This document shows positions 37,178-48,043 of a stretch of 64,000 bases of DNA, in pieces. The stretch is taken from contig JAJDVL010000048.1 of the NCBI GenBank assembly GCA_022826155.1, positions 32,719 through 96,718 of the forward strand, in the 5' to 3' direction. Origin of the DNA: Prochlorococcaceae cyanobacterium jk18x22bins.40. Lineage in GTDB: Bacteria; Cyanobacteriota; Cyanobacteriia; PCC-6307; Cyanobiaceae. A program made the position numbers and the translations under genes. Position 1 is the first letter of the stretch. Each line of letters begins with the position of its first letter. The notes below the pieces were generated by a model. It was not told the DNA's origin. It ran no database searches and saw only the letters and a list, made by a program, of their open reading frames with translations.

Positions 37178-40100
37178 CAGAAGCGGGACGAGAGCTGTAG
37201 GACCCCCTTAACATAACCGTCCCGTTCCGCTGTGATCTCGGTCGCCAGGGAGGGTGTGAGCTGGAAGCTCAGCTTGGCTTGCGGTGGCAAGTCCTTCCGG
37301 TTCAAGGCGCCCAGAACGCTGACGTCCACACGGTCGCTCAGGTTCAGCCCCACCTCCCCCGCCACGACAAACTCCGGCGTCCCTTGCCGGTTGTCACTGT
37401 CGGGGGGGGGGAAGGACGTGGGAGTGACGGCAAAAATGACCCGCCGACCCAAGGCATGGCTCACCCGACCCAGCACGGGCTCCAGCAGGGGCTGACCAAC
37501 GATGGAAAACAATCGGGAGTTGGTGCTGCCCCGAACCAGCCGGTTGACGGAATTGCCGCCAATCAGGTCCACCAGCTCCTCTTGAGAGCGTGGCGGTTTG
37601 CTCTGCAAGCGAAGCGTGGCAGGGAAATCGTCCGCAGGGCCTTCCACCGTGGCCTGGATACGCACCAGGTTCAGTTGATCAAAGGCGGTGGTGTTGCCGG
37701 TGATCTCGGCAGCGCTGATGGTGGACAAGTTCTGGCCTTGCTCCTGACTGGTATCCGCCTCCTGGGACCACATGGCCACGTCCAGGTAGGGAATGAGCCC
37801 CGATGACGGGGTGAAGAGCGCCACGTTGCGGGCGTCCGGATCCAGTCGGAACTGACTGGTAAACAGGTTGACCCGACCCTGGAGGAATTCCACCAGGCCA
37901 ACGGGCTGCAGATCAGGACCCATGGATCCGGAGAGGCGCACCTGTCCAGCGATGCTGAAGTTGGCCACTGTCGAAGCTTCCAACGCCAATTCCGGTCCCA
38001 ACTGAACCGTCAGAGACTGCAGGTCGATGGGTGGGAGCTGCGCCATGGCCTGCAATAAGGAACGCTCCAGTTGGGAGGCGCCATCCAGGTCCGCCAGTTC
38101 CAGGGGCTCTTGCCAGTTCCAGTTCCGCAGCAAGTCCTCCACGGGATGTGCTGGCAGTCCGTCCCCATGGTCCACCGTTGAGCTGACTGCCGAAGTGGCT
38201 GCCAGGGTGTTGGTCTCTCCATTGCCGTTGGCGCGAATCACGCCCTTGCTGAGTCGTAAGCGTCCGCCCAGCCCCGGATCCTGCACACTGCCATGGAGAA
38301 CCAGCTCGCCACTGGCCATGAGCTGGGCATTGGGGGTGCTGATGTCCACCTCCTGCAACTGCACGGTCAAGGGGTCGTCAGTGGCCAAGGGCTGGACGAT
38401 GCCCAGGTAACCACTGGCGCTGATGCTGCCCGCCTCGCCAACCGTTGCCCTCAGCCTCTCAATAAAGAGATTGTTCTGATCAAACAGCATCACGCTGTTC
38501 AGGTTATGGATGGGGATGTCCGCCATGCGGCCCTCCACCTCACGCAGGCGCAAATAGCCATGGAGCACGGGTTGCTCCAGCGGTCCCCGAATCAGCATGG
38601 TCGCCTCGGCATCTCCCCGGGTCCAGGACAAGGTTCCACCGCTCAGGGACGACAGAACAGCCATCACCTCGTTCCCTGCCGAGAGGCGCAGTTGCAACGA
38701 CTCCTCGCCGCCCGCCAGATTCATCCGGCCATTGACGGCGAGCAAGGATGTAGCGGTCGTGGTCTGTAGAGTCAGATCCACAGCCATGGTGGTGCCCCCC
38801 AGCCTCAGCATGGCTGGCTGCTCCAGTCGAACGGCGTGGCCATGAAATTGCCCCGCCTGCAGGTCCAGATCCAAGCTGACCAGCCGTTGACCAAAAAGAT
38901 CCTGGTACCGTCCCCGTCCTGCCAGTGAGCCTTGCCAGGGCAGTTGGAGATTGGCCAGCAGGTTGAGCAGCTTGAGGGGGAGGCCGGAAAACTCAAACGT
39001 GCCTGCGTTGGAGCCCTGCAACGGTCCCTCCATGTGCAGGCGAAAGGGTTGGTAGTTGTGGGCGAGGGCATGGTTCACCCCGTCATCCACCAGCCACAGA
39101 TGCAGATCCGTACGCACTGCGGCCCACATCGGCTGGTGAGTGGCGCCGTGGATGCGCACGTCACCGTGCAATTGGCCCTCCAGGTTCCGGAGTTGGCGGC
39201 CGTTGGTCTGGGCCAGCAGGGCGTCCAGGCTCTCCAAACGCTCCTGTGCCATTGCCAAGTGACGCAACTGCACGGCCAGGGTTTCCCCCGGCACGCCGAT
39301 CATCAGAGTGCCCAGGACCTGGCTGGAGCCTATCCGTGTCCGGACACCCTGCAGCAACTCTCTGGTCAACGCCACGCTCTGCCGCAGGGCCCGCAGGGGA
39401 ACGCCCTCAAGGCTTCCATGGATGGACCAGGGTTGTGGGGTGCCCGGCTGACGGTCGATTTGCGCTGCCAAAGCCAGTTGGCCATGGGTCGGATCGGTCA
39501 GCAACTGGCCATCCAGTTTCAACCGGTGGCCCTCCTGCGCCAGGCTCAGATCCAGCCGATGACCCCGTAGCGGCCCCCAGCGCGGCCCATCGACGGTCAT
39601 GTCCCCATGAATCTCTCCAGGGAGCAGGGACACCTCCCCCTCTCCGTGGAGCACACCCGCCAACTCCACCCCATGGGTGGCCCTGTCCTGTTCATCTCCC
39701 CCCACCAAACGGAGCCATGACAGGGACAGGTCCTGAGCCATCCAGCGGTAGCCTTCCTCCGTGGGCGTCACGTCCAGGTGTCCGTCTCCGGCACGGAACT
39801 TGAGATCCCTCAGCCGGAATGCGGAGTCGACGCGAACATCCAGTGTGGAGCCCAGGTCCGCCGAGGCCGGGTCCGGGCGCTCGGCAGCAAGCTGGAGACC
39901 ATGACCGTCGCTCAACGATTCAATCGTGCCGTGCCAACCCTCAGGAGAGCGGATCAAGGCCACGCCCGGGTTGGCCAGCGTCAGTTCCCCGTCAAACCGG
40001 GGTTGAGCCAGGGATCCCCCCACCTGTCCCGCCATGCTCAGTTCCCCGTTCAGGGGGCCGAATGGCGCCAGGGCAACGTCTTTCAAGACAAGACTCAGAT

Positions 40101-41976
40101 CAAGACCGGCCTCTTGCCACGGACGTCCTGGCCACCAATCCACGACGCCGTGGCCCTGCAGTTGGGGGGCCTTCATCTCCAAGGCCCATTGTTGCTGCGC
40201 CGTGGTTCGGAGTTGAAGATGGGTAGAGCCCAGGAGAGGGCCATCAGGGGTGCCGAGGCCCTGGGGAAGCCTGGCGGTGAGCCGGGCCTGCTCAAGCTGG
40301 AAGGGACCGTCCTGGCCGGAATCAGGGGACGGGCTGTCCCCATACCATCCTCGGGCCGTGGCCGCCACGCTCAGGGGAGAGGACACCAGGGGGAATGTCA
40401 GCATCCCATCCAGCACGGGAGCCACGTCCATGTCGGCCAGGGTGGCCTCCAACCGCCATTGCCCTCCCGCGGCCTGGTTCGCCAACTGGAGGGCGAAGTC
40501 CTGCTGTAGATGGGGGTTGCGGAGTTGCAGATGCATCTCCGGCGTCGCCCCTGCCTGGGCCACCGTCAGGAAGCCTGTGTAGGGCTGCTCCGGCCAAAAA
40601 TCGGCGTTCAGCCAATCTCGGGGTTGCAGGCTGACGGTGCTGCTCTGTAGTTGCAGCGTGGGGGTAAGTTGGCCAGCCATCACCACGTGACTGTTCCCCG
40701 CCTGTGCCTGCAGAGAAGCCCAGAGCTGGTGCTGCTCCCCATCGGAGCGCCAGTGACTGGTCAGTTGTGCCGTCAGCGTCGGGAACGGCCGGGAGTCAAC
40801 CACCCCATCGGATGCGTCGGATGCAGGGGAAGGCCCGTGCCAGTCGGTGACGGTGAGGTGGATCCGGCTCTCCGGTACCGTCAGCGGTCCCAGGAGTTGT
40901 AGATCCACCGTCGCGGTACCCCCCAGTGATGTCAACGGTGGAGGCAGAGGCCCGCTGACGTTGGCGTGAAGGTCCAGGTGCTGATCCAATCCCAGGGAGC
41001 CCTGCACCTGGCCGATCAGGGTACCCACGTTGAAGGTGCCGGGCAAGAGCCGCAGATGGCGCCCGTCACAGCGCAGGGACAGGGGATCGAAGTCCAGTGC
41101 TCCCAGCTCCCCGGTGGGGTCCATTCCCTGTAACGGGAGTTGGAGGTTGTTGAACACCACGTCGCCGCGGCACGTGCCGTCCTGGGAGTTCCAGTTCCGG
41201 ACCTCCATGGCGCCATCCACCTGGCCGGAGAGGCCTGCCCCTGGTGTGCCGGCCAGCAGCAGAGGGCTCAGATCGTCCAACCGGATGCCACGGGCAACAC
41301 CCTGGGCACTCCAGGATTTGCCCAGGGGAACACCGTGGCTGCGCAGAGACAGCGTGCCCCCCTCTGAGGCCAGATCCAACTGGCCCTCGATCACCATGTC
41401 GTGCCGGGGGTGACCAAATGCCAGTTGGCCCACAAAATCCCCCATGAGATCCGGTGCAGGGGGGGCATCGGCATCAACAGACTGCCACCACAACCGGAAT
41501 TGGGCCGGATCGCGGGCATGGAGCCAGAACTCCACCGGCATGGAACTCTCCCCCTGGCGGGGGGGAAGGGTCAACAAGTCGCCCTGGGCATTGCGGTGCA
41601 AGTCCGCTTGCAGTGCCTGGACATGGAGATGAATCACCCAGCGGCGCTGTCGCAGGCTGGCCCAGAGGTCCGGGAACAGAATCAGCCCATCCGCCGCCAG
41701 TCGGGTGGGATCCTCCACCCCGTTGGGCAGGATCTCGCTGGGACCCACATGGAGTCCGCCCCAGCGCAGGCCACGATAGGGACCCAGCTTCAGGGGACGG
41801 CCCAGCACACGGCCATAGTCTTCTTCAAGGTTGGGACGCAGGCCGCGGTAAATCCTGCCCAGGACCTGATCCGTGGCCAACCAGCCCAACAGCAGAGCTA
41901 CAGCAACAACCAGAACGGCCTGGATTGGTCGCTGCTGCCGCTGAGAGCAGAGATGAAGCCAAAAGCGGATGCCCAT
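37177..41976 (-). CDS. tamB: TamB-like outer-membrane translocation/lipid transport protein
   Basis: A 1599-residue AsmA/TamB-type protein: an N-terminal membrane helix (IQAVLVVAVALLLGWLATDQ), a very long region of short beta-strands predicted to form a hydrophobic groove bridging the two membranes, and the C-terminal DUF490 domain ending in VKGVLQLSSRF. Such proteins help insert outer-membrane proteins or carry phospholipids between membranes, usually with an Omp85 partner not present here. Recognisable DUF490 elements are LDLDLQAGQFHG, GRLRLSKGVIRANG and SNSRLFSIVGQPLLEPV. Length is normal for cyanobacteria. Confidence 0.85.
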   Translation of the reverse strand: MGIRFWLHLCSQRQQRPIQAVLVVAVALLLGWLATDQVLGRIYRGLRPNLEEDYGRVLGRPLKLGPYRGLRWGGLHVGPSEILPNGVEDPTRLAADGLILFPDLWASLRQRRWVIHLHVQALQADLHRNAQGDLLTLPPRQGESSMPVEFWLHARDPAQFRLWWQSVDADAPPAPDLMGDFVGQLAFGHPRHDMVIEGQLDLASEGGTLSLRSHGVPLGKSWSAQGVARGIRLDDLSPLLLAGTPGAGLSGQVDGAMEVRNWNSQDGTCRGDVVFNNLQLPLQGMDPTGELGALDFDPLSLRCDGRHLRLLPGTFNVGTLIGQVQGSLGLDQHLDLHANVSGPLPPPLTSLGGTATVDLQLLGPLTVPESRIHLTVTDWHGPSPASDASDGVVDSRPFPTLTAQLTSHWRSDGEQHQLWASLQAQAGNSHVVMAGQLTPTLQLQSSTVSLQPRDWLNADFWPEQPYTGFLTVAQAGATPEMHLQLRNPHLQQDFALQLANQAAGGQWRLEATLADMDVAPVLDGMLTFPLVSSPLSVAATARGWYGDSPSPDSGQDGPFQLEQARLTARLPQGLGTPDGPLLGSTHLQLRTTAQQQWALEMKAPQLQGHGVVDWWPGRPWQEAGLDLSLVLKDVALAPFGPLNGELSMAGQVGGSLAQPRFDGELTLANPGVALIRSPEGWHGTIESLSDGHGLQLAAERPDPASADLGSTLDVRVDSAFRLRDLKFRAGDGHLDVTPTEEGYRWMAQDLSLSWLRLVGGDEQDRATHGVELAGVLHGEGEVSLLPGEIHGDMTVDGPRWGPLRGHRLDLSLAQEGHRLKLDGQLLTDPTHGQLALAAQIDRQPGTPQPWSIHGSLEGVPLRALRQSVALTRELLQGVRTRIGSSQVLGTLMIGVPGETLAVQLRHLAMAQERLESLDALLAQTNGRQLRNLEGQLHGDVRIHGATHQPMWAAVRTDLHLWLVDDGVNHALAHNYQPFRLHMEGPLQGSNAGTFEFSGLPLKLLNLLANLQLPWQGSLAGRGRYQDLFGQRLVSLDLDLQAGQFHGHAVRLEQPAMLRLGGTTMAVDLTLQTTTATSLLAVNGRMNLAGGEESLQLRLSAGNEVMAVLSSLSGGTLSWTRGDAEATMLIRGPLEQPVLHGYLRLREVEGRMADIPIHNLNSVMLFDQNNLFIERLRATVGEAGSISASGYLGIVQPLATDDPLTVQLQEVDISTPNAQLMASGELVLHGSVQDPGLGGRLRLSKGVIRANGNGETNTLAATSAVSSTVDHGDGLPAHPVEDLLRNWNWQEPLELADLDGASQLERSLLQAMAQLPPIDLQSLTVQLGPELALEASTVANFSIAGQVRLSGSMGPDLQPVGLVEFLQGRVNLFTSQFRLDPDARNVALFTPSSGLIPYLDVAMWSQEADTSQEQGQNLSTISAAEITGNTTAFDQLNLVRIQATVEGPADDFPATLRLQSKPPRSQEELVDLIGGNSVNRLVRGSTNSRLFSIVGQPLLEPVLGRVSHALGRRVIFAVTPTSFPPPDSDNRQGTPEFVVAGEVGLNLSDRVDVSVLGALNRKDLPPQAKLSFQLTPSLATEITAERDGYVKGVLQLSSRF

Positions 41977-42064
41977 GAACCATCAACCGGCTTCTGTCCC
42001 ATGGGGTCAAACCCTAGTCTTACACTGAAATTCGCGCTGTCAACGGCCCGGAACGCCTCTCCCC

Positions 42065-42574
42065 ATGGTTGTAGATCCCCTGCTCTTCAAGGCTGGTGCG
42101 TTAATTGGCGCCATGGGCCTCCTCTTTATGGTCCTTACCGTGGCCGGCTTCCTGGCCCGCTGGGAAATCCGCTTCCGCCTGGTGGGTGTCAGCAGTTTTA
42201 CGGTGCTTCTGTCTCTGTCCTTCATGGCCTTTGCCCTGAGCTATGAAGAGCGCCAAACCATTCCCGGCGCCGTGAACGTGCCGGTTGTGTTTGACAACGG
42301 CCGTGGCCTGGTCGTTGCTGCTCCGCAGGAGCCGCTGCCGGCTGCAGCCGTCGCTCCCACCCTGCAGCAACTGGCCGCCAATCAATCACAGCGTTCCCAG
42401 GCCGGCGTCAATGGACACATCACGGTGCGGCTGCGCCAGGTGGAGCCCACGGATGAAGCTGGGGTGAGCCGCCCCCGCCTCCTGGGAGAGGCCCGGCTTC
42501 CCCTTGGGGGCCAACTAGAGGACATTCAACTGTTGATTCCGGACGCCAACCACCTGGCGCCGCATCCACGGTGA
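42065..42574 (+). CDS. ycf51: Ycf51 / DUF2518 membrane protein
   Basis: A 169-residue protein with two or three N-terminal membrane helices (FKAGALIGAMGLLFMVLTVA, FTVLLSLSFMAFALS) and a soluble C-terminal domain, matching the cyanobacterial/plastid Ycf51 family. The function is unknown. It is divergent from tamB with an 88-bp control region containing a TACACT -10-like hexamer near 42016, and hisG follows 30 bp downstream. Confidence 0.8.
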   Translation: MVVDPLLFKAGALIGAMGLLFMVLTVAGFLARWEIRFRLVGVSSFTVLLSLSFMAFALSYEERQTIPGAVNVPVVFDNGRGLVVAAPQEPLPAAAVAPTLQQLAANQSQRSQAGVNGHITVRLRQVEPTDEAGVSRPRLLGEARLPLGGQLEDIQLLIPDANHLAPHPR

Positions 42575-42604
42575 GCTTTAAGCTCAAGCTGCTGCAAACG
42601 CTTT

Positions 42605-43258
42605 GTGATCACCGTTGCCCTGGCGAAAGGAGCGCTGTTGCAGAACAGCATCACGTGCCTGCAAGGGGCAGGGCTGGACTTCACCGCTTTGACAACCCCC
42701 GGCAACCGGCAGTTGATGGTGGACAGCCCCTGTGGCCGGGCCTGCGCCCTGCTGGTGCGCAATGCCGACGTGCCGGTGTACGTGGCCTACGGTCAGGCCC
42801 AGTTAGGCGTGGTGGGGGACGACGTGCTGCGGGAGCACCCGCTGGAGTTGGCCCGCCTGGTGGACCTGGGATTCGGCGGTTGTCGCATGGCCGTTGCCGT
42901 GAAACGCAGCAGCCCTTATCGCCGTGCGGCTGATTTGCCTGCCCACTGCCGCGTGGCCAGCAAGTTCATCCACTGCGCCCGCACGTTTTTTGACGGCCTG
43001 GATCTTCCCGTAGACCTGATCCAACTGCAGGGCTCGGTGGAGCTGGGTCCACTCACCGGCATGTCGGAGGCCATTGTGGACTTGGTGGCCACAGGCCGCA
43101 CGCTGCAGGAGAATGGCCTGGTGGCCATTGAAGACCTGTTCTTGAGTACAGCCCGGCTGGTGGGGAATCCCCTGGCGTTGCGCATGGATCGCGGTGAGTT
43201 GCAGGACGTGGTGGAGGCGGTGCGGCACGTGGCCCGGATACGGTCCCGGCAGCCATAA
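42605..43258 (+). CDS. hisG: ATP phosphoribosyltransferase, short form
   Basis: HisG catalyses the first step of histidine synthesis, joining ATP and PRPP. At 217 residues this is the short form, which needs the regulatory subunit HisZ (not in this window) for activity and feedback. Motifs: [14 protein letters not shown] start ([14 protein letters not shown]), the [20 protein letters not shown] block, and the PRPP-binding segment [18 protein letters not shown]. The 3' end is 2 bp from the next gene. Confidence 0.95.
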   Translation: MITVALAKGALLQNSITCLQGAGLDFTALTTPGNRQLMVDSPCGRACALLVRNADVPVYVAYGQAQLGVVGDDVLREHPLELARLVDLGFGGCRMAVAVKRSSPYRRAADLPAHCRVASKFIHCARTFFDGLDLPVDLIQLQGSVELGPLTGMSEAIVDLVATGRTLQENGLVAIEDLFLSTARLVGNPLALRMDRGELQDVVEAVRHVARIRSRQP

Positions 43259-43260
43259 CC

Positions 43261-45075
43261 ATGCCGTCGCCCCCGGATCAACAGTGGCGTGGCGATCCCG
43301 GCAGCCCCGTGGGCTGGCGACGGATGGCGCCCTACTTCCGGGTTGAGCGCAAGTCCATTGCCTTGGCGCTGGGATTGCTGCTGCCCGTGGCGCTCGGGAA
43401 TGCTCTGCAGCCGTTGCTGGTGGGTCAGGCAGTGTCCCTTCTTCGCCAGGAGCCTGTCGTTCCCTGGCTTCAGCAACTGGGTGCCGCCAACGCTCTCAAC
43501 CTGCTCATTGGACTCCTGGCCCTCACCATGGCCACAGGTTTGGTGCTGCAAGGGCTGCTTAGCTATACGGTGCAAAGCGTGGGCCAGAAGATAACGGCCC
43601 GCATTCGTGGTGACCTGTTTTGCCACACCCTTGGGTTGGATTTGAGCTTTCACGTGCGCACCCCGGTGGGCCTGCTGTTGACCCGCCTCACCAGCGACGT
43701 GGAGGCGGTGGCTGAAATGTTTGGCAACGGCGCCATCGGTGTGGTGGCGGAGTTGGTGTCCCTGTTGGTGATTGGCGCCACCATGATGCTGGTGGACTGG
43801 CGGCTGGGCCTGTTGTTGCTGCTCATCCTGCTGCCGGTGACGCGGATCGTCATTGCGCTGCAAACCCGTTACCGCCGGGCCAACTATCGGGTGCGGGAAG
43901 AGTTGGGCAGCCTCAACGCAGATTTGCAGGAGAACCTCCAGGGGCTGGAAGTGGTGCAGATGTTTCGGCGTCAGGCCCTCAACAGCGCCCGCGCCGCCGC
44001 CGGTGTGTCCCGCTACAAGGCGTTCACCATACGAACCGTCGCGTTGGACGCCACCATTTCCTCCCTGCTTGAGTGGGTGTCCATTGCGGCCATTGCTCTG
44101 GTGATCAGCGTGGGCGGCTGGCTGGTGGTGCGCGACGCCTTGGCCCTGGGCACGCTGGTGACTTTTGTTCTCTACGCTCAGCGGCTGTTCAATCCCCTGC
44201 GCCAGGTGGCTGAGCGTTTTACGTTCATTCAATCGGGCCTAACAGGGCTGCAGCGCATTGGTGAATTGCTGGACGAACCCATCCGCATTGAGGACAGGCT
44301 GGCAACCATTTCTTTGCCCCGTTCCACCTCCACTGGAGAGGTGGTGTTCGAGCACGTCACCTTCGCCTACAACGTGCGGGATCACGTTCCGGTGATCCGG
44401 GATCTGAGCTTCCGCATCGCCCCTGGCGAGACCGTTGCCCTGGTGGGGGCCACCGGCTCGGGCAAGAGCACGGTCATCAGTCTGCTCTGCCGTCTGTGGG
44501 AACCCCAGCAGGGGCGCATTTTCCTGGACGGCGTGAACATCCGGGATCTGCCTCAACAGGAGTTGCGACGGCGCCTTGGGGTGGTGCTCCAGGACACCTT
44601 TCTCTTCAGCGGGGACGTGGCCACCAATCTGCGCCTGGGGCAAACCATCGGCCATGCCCGGTTGCAGCAGGCCTGCGATGAGTTGGGCTTGGGGCCGTTT
44701 ATTCGCAGCTTGCCCCAGGGACTGGACACGGAACTGCGGGAGCGGGGCGCCAATCTTTCCGCAGGAGAACGGCAACTGCTGGGTGTGGCGCGGGTGGCCC
44801 TGCGTCAACCTGACGTGTTGGTAATGGACGAGGCCACAGCCCACCTGGATCCCTCCACGGAAGCCGCGTTGCAACGCAGTTTGGCGAGCCTCCTGGAGAA
44901 GAGAACCGCCATTGTCATTGCCCACCGTTTGAGCACGGTGGAGTCCGCCGACCGCATCCTGGTGCTCCGCCGTGGTCAGTTGATGGAATCGGGCACCCAC
45001 GAAGCGCTGAAGGCCCAAGGTGGTCTTTACGCCCAACTGGCTAATCTGCAGGACCTGGGCGCCCCATCCCCGTAA
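43261..45075 (+). CDS. ABC exporter, membrane-ATPase fusion (MsbA/MDR-like)
   Basis: A 604-residue half-transporter: six N-terminal membrane helices (residues about 1-320) then an ATPase domain with Walker A GATGSGKST, signature LSAGERQLLGVARVAL, Walker B VLVMDEATAHLD and the switch His in IVIAHRLST. It would export lipids, peptides or drugs as a homodimer. The signature deviates slightly from LSGGQ (LSAGE), as is common in this exporter group. It starts 2 bp after hisG, so the two are likely co-transcribed. Confidence 0.9.
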   Translation: MPSPPDQQWRGDPGSPVGWRRMAPYFRVERKSIALALGLLLPVALGNALQPLLVGQAVSLLRQEPVVPWLQQLGAANALNLLIGLLALTMATGLVLQGLLSYTVQSVGQKITARIRGDLFCHTLGLDLSFHVRTPVGLLLTRLTSDVEAVAEMFGNGAIGVVAELVSLLVIGATMMLVDWRLGLLLLLILLPVTRIVIALQTRYRRANYRVREELGSLNADLQENLQGLEVVQMFRRQALNSARAAAGVSRYKAFTIRTVALDATISSLLEWVSIAAIALVISVGGWLVVRDALALGTLVTFVLYAQRLFNPLRQVAERFTFIQSGLTGLQRIGELLDEPIRIEDRLATISLPRSTSTGEVVFEHVTFAYNVRDHVPVIRDLSFRIAPGETVALVGATGSGKSTVISLLCRLWEPQQGRIFLDGVNIRDLPQQELRRRLGVVLQDTFLFSGDVATNLRLGQTIGHARLQQACDELGLGPFIRSLPQGLDTELRERGANLSAGERQLLGVARVALRQPDVLVMDEATAHLDPSTEAALQRSLASLLEKRTAIVIAHRLSTVESADRILVLRRGQLMESGTHEALKAQGGLYAQLANLQDLGAPSP

Positions 45076-45082
45076 AAGCCCG

Positions 45083-47074
45083 TCAGGCTGTGGTGGTGCG
45101 ACTGCGACTGCGGCGCTTACGCTCTGTCTCTGCTGCTGTTGCCCCAACTCCGTCGGTATTGCCCTCAGGTCCGGAATCGGCCAGGGCGCCGTTGGAACTC
45201 AAGCGACGGCGATCAACAAGGGCTGGATTTTTGCTGTGACCATTGGCGCCGCCGTTTCGTTGCACTGGGCGAACGCCGCTGGGACGCCCGCCGCCGCCAC
45301 GCCCAGCGCGACCCATGGGACCCTTCTCCTCGGTGGTGGGCGCTTTGTAGATATCGGATGATCCCTTGGGAGTCGGTTGCACCACCACCACGATCAAAGG
45401 CTCGACTTCCAGCTCCCGCCGCAACCGCCTTTGCAATCCCAACTCCACCTCCCGCTGGAGGCCGATCCAGTCTACGTCTTGAAGATCGTCCCCACCTCGG
45501 CAGAGTTGTTGCCAGCGGTTGTCCAGCACCCATTGCACCTCGTTGTCGGTCCAGTCGGCAAAGTGCTGCGGTGCAAGCGAGGTTGCCACACCCCGCAAGG
45601 TCACCCGCGCCGGTGCGCCCATGTGGCCCGCAGGACTGACGCTCACGTAGGCAACCAGGACGCCGTCTTCCGCCAACTGCTGACGCTCCTTCAGCACCTG
45701 GGTATTAATGACTCCTTTGCGGGAGCTGTCCAGAAGCTCAATGCCGGCCTTGACGGGTTCACCGCGACGGATGGAGTCCGGCGTCAGCTCCACCACGTCA
45801 CCATTGTCGATCACCAACATGGATTCCGATGGCATCCCCATGGACTGGGCTGTTTTGCAGTGCTGTACCAGCATGCGGTGTTCCCCATGGACCGGGACAA
45901 AAAACTTGGGGCGGGTGAGGGCAAGCATCAACTTCTCGTCTTCCTGGGAGCCGTGGCCGGACACGTGAATGCCCTTGTCCTTGCCGTAGATCACCGTGGC
46001 TCCCTGCATCATGAGTTGATCAATCACGTTGACCACAGAAATGGTGTTGCCGGGGATGGGGCTGGCGGAAAAGATGACCGTATCCGTGGTCTTGAGTTGT
46101 ACGTGGGGATGCTCGGCCCGGGCAATCCGGCTCAGGGCGGCCAAGTGTTCTCCCTGGCTGCCGGTCATGAGCAACAGCAACTCCCGATCCGGCAGATCCC
46201 GCAACTGCTTCATGGGGAGGAAGAGGTCGTCGGGACAGCGGACGTAGCCCAGCTCCCGAGCTTTGGCGATCACGTTGAGCATGGAGCGTCCCAGAAGACC
46301 AACGCGGCGGCCATGCTTCAGGGCCAGTTCCAGCACCATGCTGACCCGGTGAACCGAACTGGCAAAGGTGGTGACCAGGACACGGCCCTGGGCCTGGGCA
46401 ACGTGGCGATCCAGGTTGGGGAACACTGCCCGCTCCGGTGGCGTAAAGCCGGAAAGCTCCGCATTGGTGGAATCACTAAACAGGCACAGGACCCCGTTTT
46501 CTCCGTACTGGGCCAGGCGATGCAGATCAAACCGCTCCCCATCCACGGGAGTGTGGTCAAACTTGAAGTCACCGGTGAAGATAATGACACCGACAGGCGT
46601 GGTAATCGCCAGGGAGAAACTGTCGGCGATGGAATGGGTGTTGCGGATGAACTCCACCTTGAAGTGCTTCCCCACCTTGACCACGTCCCGTGGTCGGACC
46701 GTCTTGGTGTTGGTGCGATCACTCACCCCCGCCTCCTTCATTTTGTCGTTCAGGAGAGACAGGGCCAGGCGGGGGCCATAGATAACGGGAATCGTAAAGT
46801 GTCTCAGGTGGTGGGCGATGCCGCCAATGTGATCTTCGTGTCCGTGGGTCACAATCATGCCCCGGATGCGGTGCTGGTTTTCGCGCAGGTAAGTGGTATC
46901 GGGCATGACCACGTTGACCCCGTGCATGTCGTCGCTCGGGAAGGAGAGACCGGCATCCACCAGCATGAGTTCGTTCCCGTATTCAAAAACACAGGTGTTT
47001 TTGCCAATTTCGTGGAGGCCACCAAGGGGAATGACGCGGAGCGGCTCAACCGAGCCATTGGGAGTTTGAGTCAT
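45083..47074 (-). CDS. rnj: Ribonuclease J
   Basis: A 663-residue metallo-beta-lactamase/beta-CASP nuclease that acts on RNA as endonuclease and 5'-3' exonuclease; it is the main mRNA-decay enzyme of cyanobacteria together with RNase E. The metal-binding motif THGHEDHIGG lies near residue 76, followed by the CASP motifs SDSTNAELSGFTPPE and PVHGEHRMLVQH. A C-terminal extension of about 110 residues is Gly/Arg-rich (GRAGRGGGGRPSGVR, RKRRSRSRTTT), probably for RNA binding. It is the last gene of the asd-dapA-rnj unit, 66 bp after dapA. Confidence 0.95.
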   Translation of the reverse strand: MTQTPNGSVEPLRVIPLGGLHEIGKNTCVFEYGNELMLVDAGLSFPSDDMHGVNVVMPDTTYLRENQHRIRGMIVTHGHEDHIGGIAHHLRHFTIPVIYGPRLALSLLNDKMKEAGVSDRTNTKTVRPRDVVKVGKHFKVEFIRNTHSIADSFSLAITTPVGVIIFTGDFKFDHTPVDGERFDLHRLAQYGENGVLCLFSDSTNAELSGFTPPERAVFPNLDRHVAQAQGRVLVTTFASSVHRVSMVLELALKHGRRVGLLGRSMLNVIAKARELGYVRCPDDLFLPMKQLRDLPDRELLLLMTGSQGEHLAALSRIARAEHPHVQLKTTDTVIFSASPIPGNTISVVNVIDQLMMQGATVIYGKDKGIHVSGHGSQEDEKLMLALTRPKFFVPVHGEHRMLVQHCKTAQSMGMPSESMLVIDNGDVVELTPDSIRRGEPVKAGIELLDSSRKGVINTQVLKERQQLAEDGVLVAYVSVSPAGHMGAPARVTLRGVATSLAPQHFADWTDNEVQWVLDNRWQQLCRGGDDLQDVDWIGLQREVELGLQRRLRRELEVEPLIVVVVQPTPKGSSDIYKAPTTEEKGPMGRAGRGGGGRPSGVRPVQRNGGANGHSKNPALVDRRRLSSNGALADSGPEGNTDGVGATAAETERKRRSRSRTTTA

Positions 47075-47140
47075 GGGCGAAAGTACGGGGGAAGAATCTG
47101 CTATGGGGGAAAGAGTGCGGCCGGCCGACGTTGCAGCGGC

Positions 47141-48043
47141 CTACAGGCCCTGCATCAGGTCATGTAGATGGGCTTTGAGGCTTGCGTCTGCAGCAACAAG
47201 GGGGAGCCGCGGAGCACCAACGGACCATCCTCGGAGTTCCAGGGCTGCTTTGACGGGTATGGGGTTGGGCTGAAGAAACAATGCACGCATCAGAGGCAGA
47301 AGCTGGTCATGGTGGGCGAGGGCTGCTGCGGCCTGTCCTGTGAGGTAGCTCCGGATCATGGCCTGGAGGCGTAGCCCTTCCAGGTGGCTCACCACACTCA
47401 CCACGCCGGCGGCGCCAAGGCTGAGCATGGGCAAGGTGAGGGTATCGTCACCGCTGTAGATCGATAAGGAAGGTCCACAAACGGCCCGCAGATTTGTGAC
47501 CTCCTCCACCATGCCGCTGGCAGCTTTGAAGGCCCGCACGTTGCTGCAATTCAGCAGACGGCCAACGGTCTCCGGGAGGAGAGAGCAGCCTGTACGACTG
47601 GGAATATTGTAGAGCATGAGCGGCAAGTCGGGGACCGCCTCTGCAACGGCGCGGAAATGGGCCTCCAAGCCTGCTTGAGGAGGCTTGTTGTAGTAAGGCA
47701 CCACCAAAAGGGCGCCGTCCGCACCCAGAGACAACGCCCGGCGGCTGGCGGCTACGGCCTCCTCCGTGCAGTTGCTCCCGGTCCCGGCCAGGACCATGGC
47801 CCGTGCCCCTACGGCAGCCTTCACCTCCCGCAGAAGTTCGTCCTGCTCCTGCCAACTGAGGGTGGGCGACTCTCCTGTGGTGCCACAGACCAGCACTCCA
47901 TCACTGCCCGTCTTGACCAAGTGGTCCGCCAGCCGGGCCGCAACGGCCAGATCCAGGACACCCTCCCCGTCAAAGGGGGTCACCATGGCCGTAATAATGC
48001 GCCCAAAGAGAGGTGTGGGTGCGGCTGAAGGGGAATTGGTCAT
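47141..48043 (-). CDS. dapA: 4-hydroxy-tetrahydrodipicolinate synthase
   Basis: A 300-residue TIM-barrel aldolase of lysine/diaminopimelate synthesis that condenses aspartate semialdehyde and pyruvate. Visible: [15 protein letters not shown], the [10 protein letters not shown] substrate loop, the catalytic Tyr in [10 protein letters not shown] and the Schiff-base Lys in [10 protein letters not shown]. Its start overlaps the asd stop by 4 bases, and the upstream enzyme makes its substrate. Confidence 0.95.
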   Translation of the reverse strand: MTNSPSAAPTPLFGRIITAMVTPFDGEGVLDLAVAARLADHLVKTGSDGVLVCGTTGESPTLSWQEQDELLREVKAAVGARAMVLAGTGSNCTEEAVAASRRALSLGADGALLVVPYYNKPPQAGLEAHFRAVAEAVPDLPLMLYNIPSRTGCSLLPETVGRLLNCSNVRAFKAASGMVEEVTNLRAVCGPSLSIYSGDDTLTLPMLSLGAAGVVSVVSHLEGLRLQAMIRSYLTGQAAAALAHHDQLLPLMRALFLQPNPIPVKAALELRGWSVGAPRLPLVAADASLKAHLHDLMQGL